From Carettochelys insculpta (taxonomy: Eukaryota > Chordata > Testudines > Carettochelyidae), in contig NC_134138.1 in the NCBI RefSeq assembly GCF_033958435.1, positions 176,498,798-176,562,797 on the forward strand: a stretch of 64,000 bases of DNA, written 5' to 3'. The position numbers and the translations under genes were made by a program. Of this stretch, positions 46,957-58,955 are shown piece by piece. Numbering within the stretch: the first letter of the stretch is position 1; each line of letters opens with the position of its first letter. The notes beneath the pieces are model-generated. The model ran no database searches and was not told the origin of the DNA. It was given only the letters and a program-made list of their open reading frames with translations.

Positions 46957-49614
46957 TCAGGGTGCAGTATCCTTGAGGGCAAATCTTTTTATTCTCTGTT
47001 TGCACAACACCTACTACAATGAGATCCTAAGCTGTCTTTAGGACATGTAGGAGCTACATAATAAGGCACCGTACTAGCAAGTCTAGATAACTTCTTCAGA
47101 TAAAAGTCATCAGCACCAAACACATGCCTCCCAGCACTCCTTGAACCAATATTTTAGGAAGCTAAAAGTAGTACTTTTCTCTTTTCCCTATTTCATTCCC
47201 ATAGTTCACTGTTCTTTCTGATTGTAGAAGTGGAATTGGTGAAACTACTCTAGAAAGTAATACTTCCAAACCTAAAAGAACAAGTGCCGAAAAGTATATC
47301 CCCAGGAAATCTTTAGTTATGGCATCTCAGGTGTTTTGGAAAATTCAGAAGGGTATCTTGCTCTCCCGCTAACCAAGGGGAAAGATATTGAAAAGCAAAA
47401 ATGGCAGTCATGCATCCAGCTCGCATTGAAATTCAGTGGAAGTTAGACAACTAAATTCCCTTTATTCCTTTGAACAAAAATGTATCCCATGCCTCTGGTC
47501 TCCCAAAAGAAGTCTGCTGCATTGGGAGCCTTCTGACGACATCACAGTCTTCCTCGTTCCTTGGGGAAGATAGGATGAATAGGCAGAGGGGGTTTTCCTA
47601 ATCTCTGGCCCCATGTAGATGGGAAAAGGAAAGCCTCTCCCAACAGAATTGTCGGCAGGAGATGTGCAATTGTGTTGAGCAATTTGCATATGTTTTGCCA
47701 ACGGTTCTTGGCAATCTAGACAGAGCCTCACTGCTGGAATTATTGCACTGAATTTGTGTGTTCCCAAAGAGTGTTATCTTGAATCATATTTCTTGTCTTA
47801 GCCATTTGGCTTGCCGTAATCGGAACTATGTTTTTTTCCCCTGACTTCCAGTGTCTAATAAGAATATTGCATCCTTGTTTTACTGAAAGTCATCCAGAAT
47901 ATTGACTACAGAGTCTTACAATTAGCATTATTAGCTTGCTGCCACACTGTTACACTGCCAGGATCACACAATTTTGAGAAACAGGCCCCAATGAAACTCC
48001 TAAATGGAAGTACTCCCAATTTTTTATAAAACCACCTAGCTTATCATCATATCTATTCCTATTGAAGTCTATGGAAGGTTTTCCACTAAATTATAATGGA
48101 ACCATATCAGGCTCTTTCTGAGTAATTCCATCACTTGCATTCAAATCAGATGGAACCACTACATTATTGTCAATAATGAATAGGATTCATCAGTAAAAGC
48201 CACAGCATAGACAGGGTTAAAAATAATTCCAGGTGGCCTCACTGAAGTCAATCACAAAGTTCCCTTTGACTTCACTAGAGCAGGACTTTACTCGCAAGTT
48301 ATAGGTGTTCAAGACTATCTTGAACTTGGCTGTCCCAGAAAGGTATTCTCTTTGTTGCTTTTGAATATGTAGGTGCTAGAGAAACAGAATTTTACTTTGA
48401 TAAGACAAAGCACTTCTGTTTAGTAGAAGCATAAATAGATATCAAATGAGTAAAGTTATGTTTTATTTAATCCTAAAATTCGCACACTAAAACTTTCTGC
48501 TTGAAATTTTATTTAGAAATAATCTCACTGATCAGTTATCTTTACCAAGCTTTAGCTCAACACCAGTTTTTACAGCTGAGCCATATCCCCTTGGAATAAT
48601 AGATTTGTCATGGACGTGCCAACAAAACCTTAAACTACACTATCTTGGTGCAACTGCACTGCTATAGTAAGACTTTATTTGATTTTCTCAAGAGTGGTAA
48701 TAAGATTAAGGCATAATCATAAATTCCCCTGACAAAAGATAAACTGCTCCTCATTGATCTTTCCGAAACCAGACCCATTTCTGGATACTAAACAGACATA
48801 TTTACTGCAGCAGTAGGTGTATTATTGTTCCAACAACAATGTCAATGACACTCAAGGCCTGATATTTATAAAGAGAGACTCTAGTGGCCTCTCCAGAAGC
48901 CCAGGAAAATGGTTAATGGGGAGAATACCTGAGGATTAGGCAGGTTCCTGAGCGTTATTATATAGGTTTGGTGTTGCTTTCCATTGATTTATGTAAGCCT
49001 TTTCAACTGGTTTATTGGCTTCTGCTAAAAGCTGGTCCCAAAACTACAGTAATTGCTTGAGATTTTTTAAACCTAACATTCAAAACACCACGTTACTTCA
49101 GAGTTCTTTTGCAGACCCTTTCAATAAATTTAATTAGTCCTAGCTGATGCATTGACTACAATGAAATTAATGAAGTGTATATACCATGCCAAGGTACTGA
49201 GTATACTACCTCCACATGCCTCTTTCTAGTGAGTTACAAGAACACTGGCTAGTTTCTATTATTAGTTTTATGGTTCATGGTTATATTCAAAAGATCCTGT
49301 CAAGCTTAGAGCTCCATTGTGCTAGGCCTGGTACAAACACGTAGTGAGAGAGACGTCTCTGCACCAGCCTATCCAAACCTACACGAACAAGACAAAGAAT
49401 GAGAAAAAGGAATTATTATCCCTATTGTACAACTGGAGAACAAAGCATAAGGGAGACTGAATTAATTTTTATAAGCACCGAAGTAAAGAAGGAGCTTTGA
49501 ATAAAACTTGTGACCCCTATGTCATGGAGCCATTCTGAGACTCTGATGCTAAGTAATTCCAATGTCTAATAGGTAGCCTGTGGAAAAGCCAGGAAGTGCA
49601 GTAATATTTTCTGA
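46957..49614. other. Intergenic DNA
   Basis: No gene. Holds palindromic scraps (48048-48115, 48232-48290). A possible minus-strand MIR/L2-type remnant lies at about 49300-49480 (CTCCATTGTGCTAGGCCTGG, then CCCTATTGTACAACTGGAGA). Confidence 0.4.
48232..48290. repeat. Palindromic GAAGTCAAT repeat
   Basis: CACTGAAGTCAATCACAAAG faces CTTTGACTTCACTAG about 15 bp away: an imperfect hairpin of the family also at 5411, 56806 and 57181. Confidence 0.5.
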
Positions 49615-49851
49615 GGGTGTGTCTATACTACCCGGAAGATCAACCCAGTTAGGATAACCTGGAAAATCAACCTAGGGACGGGTGGACAAATCAAACTACC
49701 AAGGGTTAACAATTCACCCCTGTACTCCTCAACCTCCCTCAGTGAGCAAAGCCAGGTAAATTGATTGTAGATAAGTCGATCCAGCTATGTAATTGCCTTA
49801 GCAAGAATTATGTGTCTACAGTCAACTTTGAGGTCTAATGTAGAGCTGCCC
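49615..49851. mobile_element. MITE (237 bp)
   Basis: Begins GGGTGTGTCTATACTACCCGG and ends CTAATGTAGAGCTGCCC, flanked by TGA/TGA (49612-49614, 49852-49854). The interior has ATCAACC/GATAAGTCGATC motifs of a chelonian-type MITE family. Moderately decayed. Confidence 0.65.
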
Positions 49852-51424
49852 TGAGTCTCACTCAGTACCTTAATCATAGAATTGTCCTCCCCACAATGAA
49901 GAGCATCTTCAGCATTTTAGCATAGGTGCTATTTTACAACAAAATCGTAGCCCAAGGAGACAGCCCAGTCCCTTATCTGTATAGAGGTTAATATTCAATC
50001 CTTCAATGGTGTTACACCTGGGATGAATTTGGCCTCAAAACTTTTATTCTTAGATAAGTTCTGAAAACTTGTAAATAAAGATACCAATCTGAAATGCTTC
50101 AGATCATAAAGAACTCATTTTCTTATTCTTAGAAAAGAACTTCTTAGGGATTGGTGCATGTGCAATAAACTACATAAAGTAATCTTTAAAAAATTAGAAA
50201 ATATGTTCGAAAGTAGGTCAAGAACTTAATGAGTGAGTGACATGTGTCAAGGAAAGAAGCAGTGGAGAAAAATATTATTCCATTGGCCATTAGACACTTC
50301 TTTTCATATTGTTAACTGTCGTATAGCATTGCCATGCCAGGCTAAAGAGCTGTCATGTGTCATCCCAGGGTTTCTGCATTTCAGTGGCTGAAATGACTAC
50401 TTTAGGAAGAGCAATTTCATTATCCAGGGCCCTGGGAAATGCAAACCTTCTGATATTCAAGATTTCTGGTCATCATGGAAAGCAGAGCATTCTTTGAAAT
50501 CTACGTTCATGAACTTCATGGCTAGTTTTCCCAAGAGCTGTCTTATTAATATGGAGGACTGCTGGATAAAGGACTCATGAAGGATTTTTCTAGACTCTGT
50601 GTTGCATTTCTTCTGCTGATAGGTGCTTTGCAGTGCTGAGGTTGTGAAGTATGTTGCTGCAGTACTTCTCAGCTCACAGCAAGCAGAATCTCATCTCTCA
50701 GTTGTAGCCCTTTGGTGACACACTTCCTGTGCAGCCTTTATGGAATGCTCCATATCTGAAAAAAAGTCATGCACCCAGGTGAATTCAGGAAAAGCAACCA
50801 TATTTTGGATCATAGGAGGTTTCTGGTCTTAGAACTGTGCCTAATGCAAGCTTGAAGGACTTACACAAAAGCTCTCAGTGGAAGTTTTGCCAATGAAGTC
50901 AGTGTTCGGGCTCGCTCTGTCAGAACTTCAGGAATGGAAGGGGTACTCTGAAATAAAAATAGTTCAAAATGGCTTTACATTTCCAAAGATCTCTACAGAC
51001 ATTAACTTGTTTAAAGTAATTTCATTTTAAGATTATTTCAGTGTACAACATGGATGTTTTTAATTTCAATGTTGAGATTAATTTTCTGCACCAAAGCAAT
51101 TTAGTTCTAAACTAAACAGATGAACATGTTAAAATCTCATGTCAGAGCCATAAATAAAAATGATAATGCCCAAAGATTTTTGAAATTTTTCATTGCAATC
51201 AACATATGCTGACAGACTCAAGGTGGGTTGTCCCCATGGACTGTGAGTGAAGATCCAGCTGGGAAAGACATGTCCCAACCTGGTATCTTCTTCTCCACAC
51301 CCTGACTCTTCTGCTGTCACCATGCCCCATGAAGCCAAGCCCAACCCTCACCCAGGTTATTGTCCCCAGCCCCGGACCCCTAAGTTCACCATTCTCGGAG
51401 GGGAGGGAGGGAGGGCTTGGGGTC
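49852..51424. other. Intergenic DNA
   Basis: No gene or repeat recognised in most of it. From 51250 the base composition rises in C towards the minisatellite. Confidence 0.4.
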
Positions 51425-51842
51425 ACTCTTCTCAGCCAGCCACAGCGTTAGGTGGCTGGAAGGCTAGACAGCCTCAGTCCTGGCCCTAGTGCTAGCCCTA
51501 GCCCTCTCTGGGTGGCTGAACAGTCATGGCCCTGTCCCCAGTCCTCTCTGGCTGGCAGAAGAGCACCAGCCCTAGCTCTCCTGGGCCAGCTGAACAGCTG
51601 CAGCCCCATTCCCAGCTGGGCTGCCCTGGCCCTGGCCCACCCCAGGTAGCCAAGTTGCCCCAGCCATGGCCCAGCCATGGTCCTGGCCCTTACCAGGTGG
51701 CCTGACTGCTGCCATGTCCCCAGGGAGGCACACCACAGCCCCTGCCTTCCCTGGGTGGCTGGGAAACTGTGCTAGCCCCAGCCCTCCCCTTGTGGCCAGG
51801 CTGCAGCACCACAACCCAAGCTATCCCTAGGCAGCTGGGGAA
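51425..51842. repeat. C-rich degenerate minisatellite
   Basis: About eight or nine units of roughly 35-60 bp, each opening with a GGGTGGCTG-like start and running into CAGCCATGGCCCTGGCCC-like sequence (starts near 51508, 51548, 51582, 51644, 51693, 51752, 51790, 51828). Units differ by indels and substitutions. Open stretches on both strands are by-products. Confidence 0.7.
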
Positions 51843-52433
51843 TATAGGCCTTTGTGAAGGTGAGGCCCTATGTTACCGACTGCCCATGGTTATCCCATTT
51901 TCTTAAAACAGTGACACAAACTGGGCCATCAGTTTTGAGGCCAAATCATGTCATCAGTTTTAAAACAGAATTCTCTGCTGAAATCACTGAAGAACTTTGC
52001 TTAAAAACCAATGACACAATATAGCCTATGAGGGAAACAGTGCTCTTTCTACTATTGTAAACCACTGAGAGACAGAGACATCTCAAAATTCATTTTGAGA
52101 TCTTTATGTGACAATTTAACAGCTCTTCTCTGTCAGCTTATGAAATATTCAGTCAATTTAGTTCTCTGACATATGGTTCACTTCTTCTGTTGAAGGAAAT
52201 ACAGTTTAACTGTCTAAAATTTGTAAGTGGCATTGGCTAGTATGCAAGTCATACTTTAAAATGGTAAAAGAATGCATATGTAAAGAGATATTGAAGATTA
52301 TCGTGTATAATAAAAATTACATGTAAATCAGAAAGTTGTCTCAGTTGGTACCATCTAGTAAATTACCAGCACAATAGCTGTCTCTGAAGCAATATATTTT
52401 GAATGAAACTTTAGTGATAAACAACTACACATA
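51843..52433. other. Intergenic AT-rich DNA
   Basis: No features recognised. Confidence 0.4.
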
Positions 52434-52867
52434 GGGCTCAGTTACACTATTCCCCTCCTTTAAAGGGGGCATGTAAACGAGCCAGATCAGGGAATAGCAA
52501 TGAGGTGCTGTGCTGCATAAGCAGTACCTCCTTAGCCTAATTCCTGCTGCACCAACTTCGAAGTTGCAAACTTTGAAGCACTGGCTTGCCGTGTAGCCGC
52601 GGGCACTTCGAAGTACCCCCGCAACTTCCAAGTGCCCTTACTCTCAAAATGTTTTGGAAGTAAGGGCACTTGGAAGTTGCGTGGGTACTTCGAAGTGCCC
52701 GTGGCTACACAGCTTGATGGCTCTTCGAAGCTGATAACTTTGAAGTTGGTGCAGCAGAAATAATGTTAATGAGGTGCTGTACATGCAGCGCAGCATCTCA
52801 TTACTATTCCCTGATCTGGCTTGTTTGCATGCCCCCTCCAAAGGAAGGGGCTAGTTTAGACAAGCCC
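52434..52867. mobile_element. Foldback MITE with very long inverted repeats (434 bp)
   Basis: The two halves are inverted copies almost throughout. GGGCTCAGTTACACTATTCC faces GGGCTTGTCTAAACTAGCCC. Inside, GGGGGCATGTAAACGAGCCA faces GGGGGCATGCAAACAAGCCA, and GCACTTCGAAGT-type motifs surround the centre near 52652. No clean target duplication. Confidence 0.75.
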
Positions 52868-53283
52868 AATTATTCAGATTGCAATGTCTACTATAAGAGG
52901 TATTTTTAAATGAGACATTTCAGCTATTACCTGAACACCAGTACATAACAAGAGCTCCATCCATGACAAAATATTTTTTTCATTGTGCATTCTGAGCCCT
53001 TTTTCTCCCCCTGTGAAGGGCCAGATATTGTTGAAGTGGATGTACATAGACAACGCTTTTTTTCTGTCAGGTGCTGCTGCTCCACCTACTGGTATGAAGC
53101 TAGGAAGCTCACCAGTAAGGAAATAACTGTTCCTCCTTCAGATTCCTGTTTGGTAAATGCACAAGCCAGAAGCTAGCAGCTAATCAAAAGCCCATTGAAA
53201 ACCAATATATTTAAAGATAAAGTCAAAGGGAAGGAGAACATGGGAAGAGGTACTTCCTTTTAATCCCATTACAAAGACACATG

Positions 53284-53648
53284 AGCTATGTCTACACTTA
53301 CAAAAAACTTCGAAATGGCCATGATAATGGCCAAATCGAAGAATACTAATGAGGTGCTGAAATTAATATTCAATACCTCATTAGCATGCCGCTGGCTGCC
53401 GTACTTCACAAATGCTGCGGTTCGCTTGCCCTATCAAGAATAAGGGAATTATGATGTTGGCACGGTCCTTTCGAAAAGAACCCCCGTGTAGACGAGCTGC
53501 TGGTGAGTGAGCTGCGGCACTTTTGAAGTGCCACAGCTAGCAGCATACTAATGAGGCACTGAATATTCATTTCAGTGCCTCATTAGTATTCTTGGATTTG
53601 GCCAGTTGCATGGCCATTTCAAAGTTTTTTGTAAGTGTAGACACGGTC
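53284..53648. mobile_element. MITE with long inverted repeats (365 bp)
   Basis: Left end AGCTATGTCTACACTTACAA, right end inward GACCGTGTCTACACTTACAA, then GCCAAATC and AATACTAATGAGG on both arms (about 90 nt). Flanked by ATG/ATG (53281-53283, 53649-53651). No coding capacity. Confidence 0.85.
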
Positions 53649-54327
53649 ATGGAAACAAGAGCAGTTGCTTGTCCAGTTGGTAGTTGCTTTTAACATATCA
53701 AAATGTTAGAGAAGAATCTGAATAGTACATATGTGAGTAGTCACTGTCTATATTCTGAAAAATAGAGCTCTTCCGTGGTATGACGCTCTCCTTGCTATCA
53801 TATGTTCTTGAGGTCAGGATTGGGAAAAACCAGAATCAGTAATGCATGTATAATACTAGTTTCCAGCAGAAGCTATGAGACTTTCATGGTCACGTCAGTC
53901 TCTTTGTACTAGATCTCACAGCCAATTGTTAGTATTATTCCTCACTAAAACACAGCAGATGCTTTTGTGGCCTACTAACACCTTAATAGATAGACTGGTT
54001 GACAAACAGCTAACCATGTGAGAAAGTTGACAGATGGGTTACTCATATTGGATATTTGTCAGGATAAGTAGGCCCCATCTGAGCAAGTGCTTAAGTTTCA
54101 AGCAAATTCAAGTCCTGTTAAAGTCTTAAATTAATGGGTGTTATACTTAAGTGGTTTGTTGAATAAGTATGGGATTATTCATTTGTTTATAGGGAAACAT
54201 ACTTTAGCTCATGCAAGGAATGGTGCCTGTTACAGTAGATCAGAAAACTATTGCTCATTACCAAAGTAACAGAATTCAGTGAGCCATACTCTTTGTTGTT
54301 TACTATTGGTACAACTCCATTGAAGCC
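53649..54327. other. Intergenic DNA
   Basis: No features recognised. Confidence 0.4.
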
Positions 54328-54340
54328 ATATTAACAAATA

Positions 54341-54541
54341 GTCTCAGAGCGGTAGACGTGTTAGTCTGTAGCTTCATAAATCGACAGTCCTGTAGTATCT
54401 TAGAGACTAATCAATTTGTTAGGTCAAGAACTTTCATGAGTAAGAGCCATTTTTTTCATCACAGGAAATGGGTCTTATCTATGAAAACTCTTTACCTAAT
54501 AAAGTTGTTAGTCTCTAGGGAGCTACAGGTCTGCTTGTTAT
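54341..54541. mobile_element. Hammerhead-type retroposon, copy G
   Basis: 201 bp flanked by the exact 13-bp duplication ATATTAACAAATA (54328-54340, 54542-54554). Starts GTCTCAGAGCGGTAGACGTG, an inverted distal segment, and returns through AAAGTTGTTAGTCTCTAGGG. The hairpin core is decayed (GGAAATGGGTCTTATCTATG). A third subfamily (TTAGTCTCTA). Confidence 0.8.
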
Positions 54542-55263
54542 ATATTAACAAATAATTTCCCCACAGGAGCATTTGAAATATTGTCTACTATTTTTATTAT
54601 AGGGTAACATTAAGGCATTTCTCATAGGTAAGTATTGAGTGTTTAATGTTTCATATCACCAGTTACCAGGTTATTGACTAAAGCAGTAAACTCTATGCTA
54701 TGGTTATCGGACTCGTGTGGCCACATACCTAAAGGTTGCAGGAGCACAAATGAGGTGTCTGATTACATTATTGCATCATTTAGGTCAAAAAAACAAGTTC
54801 ATATTTATGCTAGTGTTAACAGAGGACAAAATATGTTCCACTATGTGAACCTTAAATTTTAATTTCCTGCTAAAATTATTTGCAACTGCAATCTAAATAT
54901 TTAAGTTTTATTTTAATTTATGTTCAATTATGGTTGTCTAGCTGAGCAAAAAAATGGAATTGCTCCTTAACTGTGATAGCCATGAGATTTCTTTTCCTTT
55001 CAACTTCACCTTGATTGCCTAGTCAAAGTAGCTTTGGTTATGATAAAGGTATGTCCCCATATGTCTAATTCTAGGATATGTATTTGAAATAAATCATTAT
55101 TATACTATCAAAGGAATATCTGTCACCCTTTTTGTGCCTGTCTCCAAAATCTGCTAGTGCAAATTTACCATAAATGTACTAAATATTCAAATTTAAGGTT
55201 TAACACAACTTACTGCTCACTTATAAGATAAATTAGCCCAAAGTAAATGCTCAGTAGAATACA

Positions 55264-55480
55264 GTATAAGAACATAATAACATAAGAATGACCATACTGG
55301 GTCAGACCAAAAGTTTATCCAGCCCACTATCCTGCCTGCTGACAGTGCCCAATGCCAGGTGCCCCGGGGGTGTGTGAATCAAATAGGTAATGATCAAGCA
55401 ATCTCTCTCCTGCTATCCATTTCCTGCCTCTGACAAATAGAGGCTAGGGACACCATTCCTTACCCATCCTGGCTAATTAT
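55264..55480 (+). repeat. Dispersed GAACATAAGAATG repeat
   Basis: AACATAAGAATGACCATACT, GGGTCAGACCAAAAG, GACAGTGCCCAATGCCAGGT and GGACACCATTCCTTACCCAT mark a family I recognise as common in turtle and other sauropsid DNA. Its class is unknown to me. A shorter copy lies at 30634. Confidence 0.7.
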
Positions 55481-55754
55481 AAGTACTATTTTTATCTGTA
55501 TCACAAAGTATTTAAATGTTTCCTCAAGGAGGTTACAAAAAGGGAAACAAAGTTTAATTTTAAAATTGAAATTTAATTTAAATGTTTCTCAGAATTCTCT
55601 GGAGTTTTCAAACAGAAACACCAGCAGTTGGGTATGGCATTTATTAGGTAATTGTCATATGGTAATTACCTATAGTATTCAGGTCAGTGAATTCTTTTGG
55701 GCAGAAGCTAGCAACTTATGCTAAAATGTACCTTAAGGGTGGATGTTTCATAAG

Positions 55755-55842
55755 CATAAATGGTATTTAGACACCTTAACCCCATTGAATGTCAACAGGC
55801 ATTAGGTGCCTAAGAAACCATTTTTGCCTTTGAAAATCCAGT
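55755..55842. repeat. TAGGTGCCTAA palindromic repeat
   Basis: AATGGTATTTAGACACCTTAA faces TTAGGTGCCTAAGAAACCAT around CCATTGAATGTCAA, an imperfect hairpin typical of dispersed palindromic repeats. Confidence 0.5.
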
Positions 55843-56611
55843 GAATTCTTGCCATGTTTATGAGACATAATATTACTGAGAAACAACATAAGATACAAAA
55901 CACATGCACTGAAAGTCCAAGGCTTCAAACAGAGGATTTCACAGATGCATGAGTATGCTACATCTATTGTCAAACACAACGCAAGCACTGAGGTATCTAA
56001 TGCTTCAAACTTATACACAACTATAAAATGGCTTGGAGCATCCTGTTCCTGGCCGCTCTTGTTGACTATTACTTCTAATCGAAAGAATGATTCAAACCAA
56101 CAGCCAGATCCAAATATCTCTAACTTTGACCAACCACACATCCAAATCAATATGCTATAACTTAGGTAATGGGACCATGCATATGAGTGGAAGTCCATCC
56201 ACAAATGTTGTAGCTCACACCCATCACCATTTCATTCAGTGACAGTAAAATGCTACACGGAGTAACACTGGGCAAAGGAATTATGAATCCATACTGACAT
56301 CTTGTGGTCTAAAAGACCAGGCATTATTTTCTAGGCATTTTTAAATCAACATGGCCACAATTTAAGGGAAATAAACCTGAACAAAATTTTACAGTAGTAA
56401 ATGGAAGGGGATGAGGTCATCCTGGCTCTCATACTGCAAATAACAGCATGCTGGCCTCCTTACTGCACTCAATGCAGAATCCCATTGAAGCTCATAGGGT
56501 ACCCTCAGCCCCAAGGCATGATAGAAATAGGGAGTTACTCATTCAACAATGTGCCAAAATTAGTTATTGAAAGAAGTCATTTAAGATTTTACATGTAACA
56601 CTGTTTTGTTT

Positions 56612-56685
56612 TGTTTGTTCAGCACCTCATCTCTGATTGGGGCTGCTGGGCGCTATGGTGATACATATCCTAATAAAAAAAGGAT
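56612..56685 (+). repeat. L2/MIR-type 3' tail
   Basis: TGTTCAGCACCTCATCTCTG, GGGGCTGCTGGGCGCTATGG and TGATACATATCC resemble the conserved tail of L2-mobilised repeats. Confidence 0.5.
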
Positions 56686-56805
56686 AATTTTAATCATTCG
56701 TATTCTTGAGATGAATTTTACTCCCCGCAATAATCAGTTCCTTCTTTCCAACTTTTATTCTTTTCACCCAAAAATATCCCAAAGGAGAGTTATAATTTCA
56801 TAATG

Positions 56806-56940
56806 CAGGAAGTGATTCATCCAAGCATTTAAGCACACAAATATCATGAAGCACATGAACAATCCCACTGAAGTCAATGCTTCTATGCACGTGAGCAGTT
56901 AATCACATGTCAGTATTTGCAAGATCATGATTCAGGACCA
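56806..56940. repeat. Palindromic GAAGTCAAT repeat, larger copy
   Basis: GTGATTCATCCAAGCATTTAAG faces GTATTTGCAAGATCATGATTCAGG across CCCACTGAAGTCAATGC. The hairpin is decayed. Same family as 5411-5523. Confidence 0.5.
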
Positions 56941-57180
56941 CTAGCCTGAATCTTACTTTCTGTTACACTAGCATAGATAGGGGAGGAAAGTTGATAACTT
57001 CAATACATTCAAATAACATCATGTGCAGGATGATTAATGAAATTTTCCTTGAGTTTTCTCAGAAACCATTTTTAAAGTAACTCCCACAAATATTCATAGA
57101 AGTGGAAAGAAACAACAGCTGTGAAGATAAAACAGAATTTGGTCTTTTAAGAAAAGGAGAAACTTCTTCAACTATGGGAC

Positions 57181-57248
57181 AGACCCAAAGCTCACTGAAG
57201 TCAATAGGGGTCTTTCCACTGACTTCAATGAGTTTTGGACAGGACTCT
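57181..57248. repeat. Palindromic GAAGTCAAT repeat
   Basis: AGACCCAAAGCTCACTGAAG faces CACTGACTTCAATGAGTTTT, giving a clear short hairpin. Confidence 0.6.
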
Positions 57249-58499
57249 AGGTCATTTTTTAGAAATGTTGAAGTTATTAACAAGGCAGAAGTGCCACACT
57301 GATGACTTTCTATGCTACTCTTGCATGTAACATATATGCCAGAGAAAAGTTCCCTTGCTCGGGGAAGACCCCATATTCCATGCTTGCTGGTATCAGGTCA
57401 TCTTGATGTTGTTCTGTTCTTTGTCTCAAGTAAGAAGTCTTCACACATAAGGGTTTTGTAACAGAAGTTGTGAATCTAAATACAATGACAATTTCAGGAT
57501 TTGGACTCGAGGAGTTTTGCCTCAGTTAAAGAATGAAGAAAGATGGCAGCATTTACCCTTAGCTTATTTATTATCTAACAGGAAAATTAAATTTTATTAT
57601 ATTAAACAAGGTAAACATTCCCTCCACTGGGGAAAATAATGTAGCATTCATCTTCCACATACAGCAATTACAGCTGACAAGAATCTGCCTTCTGCGTCAT
57701 CACCAAGAACAGATTTAGCTTGGGTATATAGCAAACTACAAATGAATAATGAAAGTATTCACTTATAAATGAATGAAATCACATTTCCTATTTGTAGCTA
57801 CACCAAGTAAAATAAGAACCAAATTCTGTTCTCAGTCATCATTAACCAAATCTATACCAGACTCTACTTTGCCCATGAGAGAAACTTCCTGCATAGATCT
57901 AGATTAGGAATACCCGCAAAACCCCTGTTGCAGTTAAGGTAAAGTGACTCTCAGTTTGAAACAGGACTATATCAGTGCACACTACAGAACTTTTCATGTG
58001 AGTGAGCAGGGTCCACATTGGCCAGTTAGTGAACCACAAATGGTGTTTTCGTCTGTTGTGGACTAAAGCCCCACGTCCACAAGCCCCAGGAAAGGAGCTG
58101 GCAGCCACACTGAGCCCCTGGGCAAGGTGAGGGAGTGGCAGCTCCACGCTCCTAGAAAGGATTGAGCCTTGGGCAGGACAAGTGGGGCTGTAGGCAGCCA
58201 GCCCTCAGTGATGCCTGTACCACTATGTGCCCCATCAACCAGCCCTGCCTGGAGCGTGCCATGCAGTGATCGAGTGGCAATTTAGAGGACTTGGTGCTCT
58301 GCATGCCTGAGCCCCACGTACATTTCAGGAAGACTAGGATGCTCACTAATGGACTTAAGGGTCTTCTACCATCCTTCAGATATAGGAGGCTACAGAGCTT
58401 ATTGAAGCACAGGAATATCATTTGTCTTCCTTTCCTTTCCGCACGCCCACCAAACTTAGTTTTTATTTGGCCAGTCATTTAACTGTTGTGAATTTGATT

Positions 58500-58600
58500 T
58501 ATTATTTTTATTTGTATAAGTAGCATTGAGCACCTCAATGTCAAAGCATTAAATAGGGACAGCTTCTGGCATTGCGGGATGTACAAACAGGGCTTGCAAG
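58500..58600 (-). repeat. L2/MIR-type tail, minus strand
   Basis: TTATTTTTATTTGTATAAGTAGC and GCATTGCGGGATGTACAAAC resemble the reverse complement of the L2/MIR tail. Weak. Confidence 0.35.
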
Positions 58601-58955
58601 CACAATATGCTCACAAAGGAAGCGCAAGTACACTGAGCTCACAAAAAGTGCTGTGGCCAAGCCAAGGAACTGGACCTTCCAAAGACCAGTCATTTATCTT
58701 AGGAGTGTCAGATATTTCCCACAATAAAACGTGTCCGCAAGAGCTTGGAGTGGAAGAACAGACGACTTCTGCTATTTTAAGTTGCCTCATTAGAGCAGCC
58801 ATTTTAGGGCAAGTTAAACAGTCTGTTGAGCACGGATGCCTGTTTGGCATAGCAGAAGCAGCAAGGGAGAACTTATCATGTGGTGAACTGCAATGTCAGG
58901 AGGAGGGCAAAGAAGGGAGAAGACGACTTGCTGCAGAACCTAACTATACCACTAT

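Noticed and set aside
47462..47767. A further MITE fragment near 47.49-47.73 kb
   Set aside because: GTTTTGCCAAC and TCTAGACAGAGCC look like a Harbinger-type right end, but no left end, duplication or second copy supports it.
55776..56204. 142-codon minus-strand open stretch
   Set aside because: It starts within a palindromic repeat, has a Cys/Trp/Leu-rich composition without motifs, and nothing supports it as a gene.
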